Source: Mycobacterium kiyosense (lineage in GTDB: Bacteria > Actinomycetota > Actinomycetes > Mycobacteriales > Mycobacteriaceae). Taken from it: a stretch of DNA of 64,000 nucleotides. The notes beneath the pieces were generated by a model. That model searched no databases, was not told the origin of the DNA, and saw nothing but the letters and a program-made list of their open reading frames with translations. A program made the translations under genes and the position numbers. This document shows positions 63,255 through 64,000 of the stretch, one piece after another (position 1 is the first letter of the stretch; every line of letters starts with the position of its first letter). The DNA lies in assembly GCA_021654635.1 (NCBI GenBank), contig AP025179.1, positions 3,782,001-3,846,000 of the forward strand, written 5' to 3'.

Positions 63255-64000
63255 TCACGCCCACGCCCACTCCACTTTCCTTGCGGCCCGTTCTCTTTCT
63301 TTGCGCTGCGCGACGACGAACGCGTCTTCGACGCGGGCAGTTTGGATGTTGAAAACCGTTTGCGGTCCAGGGCGCGGGGCAGCGCCGACACTGTGCACAC
63401 TGTCCGCCGCCCCCGCGGCCGGGGCCGGGGTGAGGGCCGCGGGCTGCACCATCGACGCCGGGGTCGCACCACCACCTCCACCGCCGCCGGAACCTCCGAT
63501 CGAGATGCCGCTGACGAACTTCGAGATGCCCTGCAGCCAGCCGGGCGAGCTGGGGACACCGAACGCGTCAAGCGCCGCCCCTACCTGGCCGGACACCGCG
63601 GCGCCAGCTGCTTGACCGAAAACACTGAGGTCGGTACCGCTTTGGGTCGCGCCGACACCTTGGCCGAGGCTGCTGAGCCCGAATCCGGCCATGTCGCTGA
63701 ACGACGTCGGCAGCGCGAACCCGCCCGACGAACCGCCCGCCCCAGACGACGCCGGGGTTGCGCCGGCCGCGGCGCCGGTGGACGCGTCCTTGAGCCCCGC
63801 CGGGGTGGCCGCATCATCACCTCGACCTTGGCCGGGCCTGGTCGCGCCACCCGAGCCTTGCAGAGCCCCGAGGAGGCCGCCGGTGATGCCCGGGCCCGAG
63901 AAGATGTGGACGTGGTCCATGTGGTTCTGCGTCGGTGAGCCGCGGTCTTCCATGTCGTAGCCGCCGCCGCCCGGATAGTAGAGATGCTGCCGCCAGATCA
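63255..64000 (-). CDS. Phage tail tape-measure/peptidoglycan-hydrolase-type protein, C-terminal part
   Basis: The last 248 codons of a gene that continues beyond the right edge. The visible N-terminal part (HLYYPGGGGYDMEDRG, NHMDHVHIFSGPGIT) has the D-H-V-H motif seen at the end of peptidase-like domains in mycobacteriophage tail tape-measure proteins. It is followed by a low-complexity Gly/Ala/Ser tail with hydrophobic stretches (LSSLGQGVGATQSGTDLS) and a charged end, VAQRKERERAARKVEWAWA. An internal ATG (63953) is not the real start. It indicates a prophage or phage remnant downstream of the tRNA cluster. Confidence 0.65.
   Translation of the reverse strand, partial: IWRQHLYYPGGGGYDMEDRGSPTQNHMDHVHIFSGPGITGGLLGALQGSGGATRPGQGRGDDAATPAGLKDASTGAAAGATPASSGAGGSSGGFALPTSFSDMAGFGLSSLGQGVGATQSGTDLSVFGQAAGAAVSGQVGAALDAFGVPSSPGWLQGISKFVSGISIGGSGGGGGGGATPASMVQPAALTPAPAAGAADSVHSVGAAPRPGPQTVFNIQTARVEDAFVVAQRKERERAARKVEWAWA

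Overview
The window is high-GC actinobacterial DNA from a slow-growing Mycobacterium. Two PE_PGRS genes, a PPE-MPTR gene and a block of genes in nearly the order of the M. tuberculosis Rv2614c-Rv2638 region support this: thrS, PE_PGRS, cupin, membrane protein, HTH regulator, methyltransferase, site-2 protease, Rv2629-like, hemerythrin-like, dedA, STAS protein. The Rv numbers are recalled, not searched. The species cannot be fixed from the sequence.

Layout. 1-18.1 kb is the core block: thrS (cut by the left edge), a large LuxR-type ATPase regulator, a broken PE_PGRS gene, metabolic and redox enzymes, and several genes whose M. tuberculosis counterparts belong to the DosR dormancy regulon; a good DosR box lies before the Rv2629-like gene. 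18.2-27.2 kb is an aromatic catabolism cluster: pcaB, pcaG and pcaH on the minus strand, then a Rieske dioxygenase (two subunits), a 77-aa protein, a diol dehydrogenase and a class II aldolase-fold decarboxylase on the plus strand, closed by a convergent IclR regulator. It reads as a route from an aromatic (di)carboxylate through protocatechuate into the beta-ketoadipate pathway. 27.4-38.9 kb holds PPE-MPTR, a polysaccharide deacetylase, an acyl-CoA synthetase, dedA, regulators and small exported or stress proteins.

38,938-62,017 is a 23.1-kb integrated element bounded by 48-bp perfect direct repeats of the 3' part of a tRNA-Val(CAC) gene. It has the gene set of an actinomycete integrative and conjugative element (AICE): HUH replication initiator, NUDIX Pif-like protein, KorSA-like GntR repressor with two matching operators, Pra-like activator, FtsK-type TraSA, Xis and a tyrosine integrase. 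The integrase is cut before its catalytic tyrosine by a 2.7-kb IS21-family element with a 6-bp target duplication, so the element is probably stranded. Its cargo looks like a defence island: a large NERD-type nuclease protein, an Abi/HEPN protein preceded by three consecutive hairpins, a DUF5131 three-Cys protein convergent with its TcmP partner and preceded by a perfect 18-bp palindrome, a type I restriction system whose HsdM carries an HTH domain, a DUF45 metallopeptidase, a TIR-domain protein and a zinc-ribbon protein.

62.0-64 kb is a tRNA cluster (Val-CAC, Gly, Cys, Val-GAC) followed by phage-type genes running off the right edge, so the tRNA cluster has mobile DNA on both sides.

At least ten genes are broken by single-base shifts, most of them inside short homopolymer runs (G4-G6, C5-C6, T3). 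Because the reading frame resumes cleanly after each one, many are probably base-calling or assembly errors rather than real pseudogenes. Affected genes are given as one locus with the shift described.
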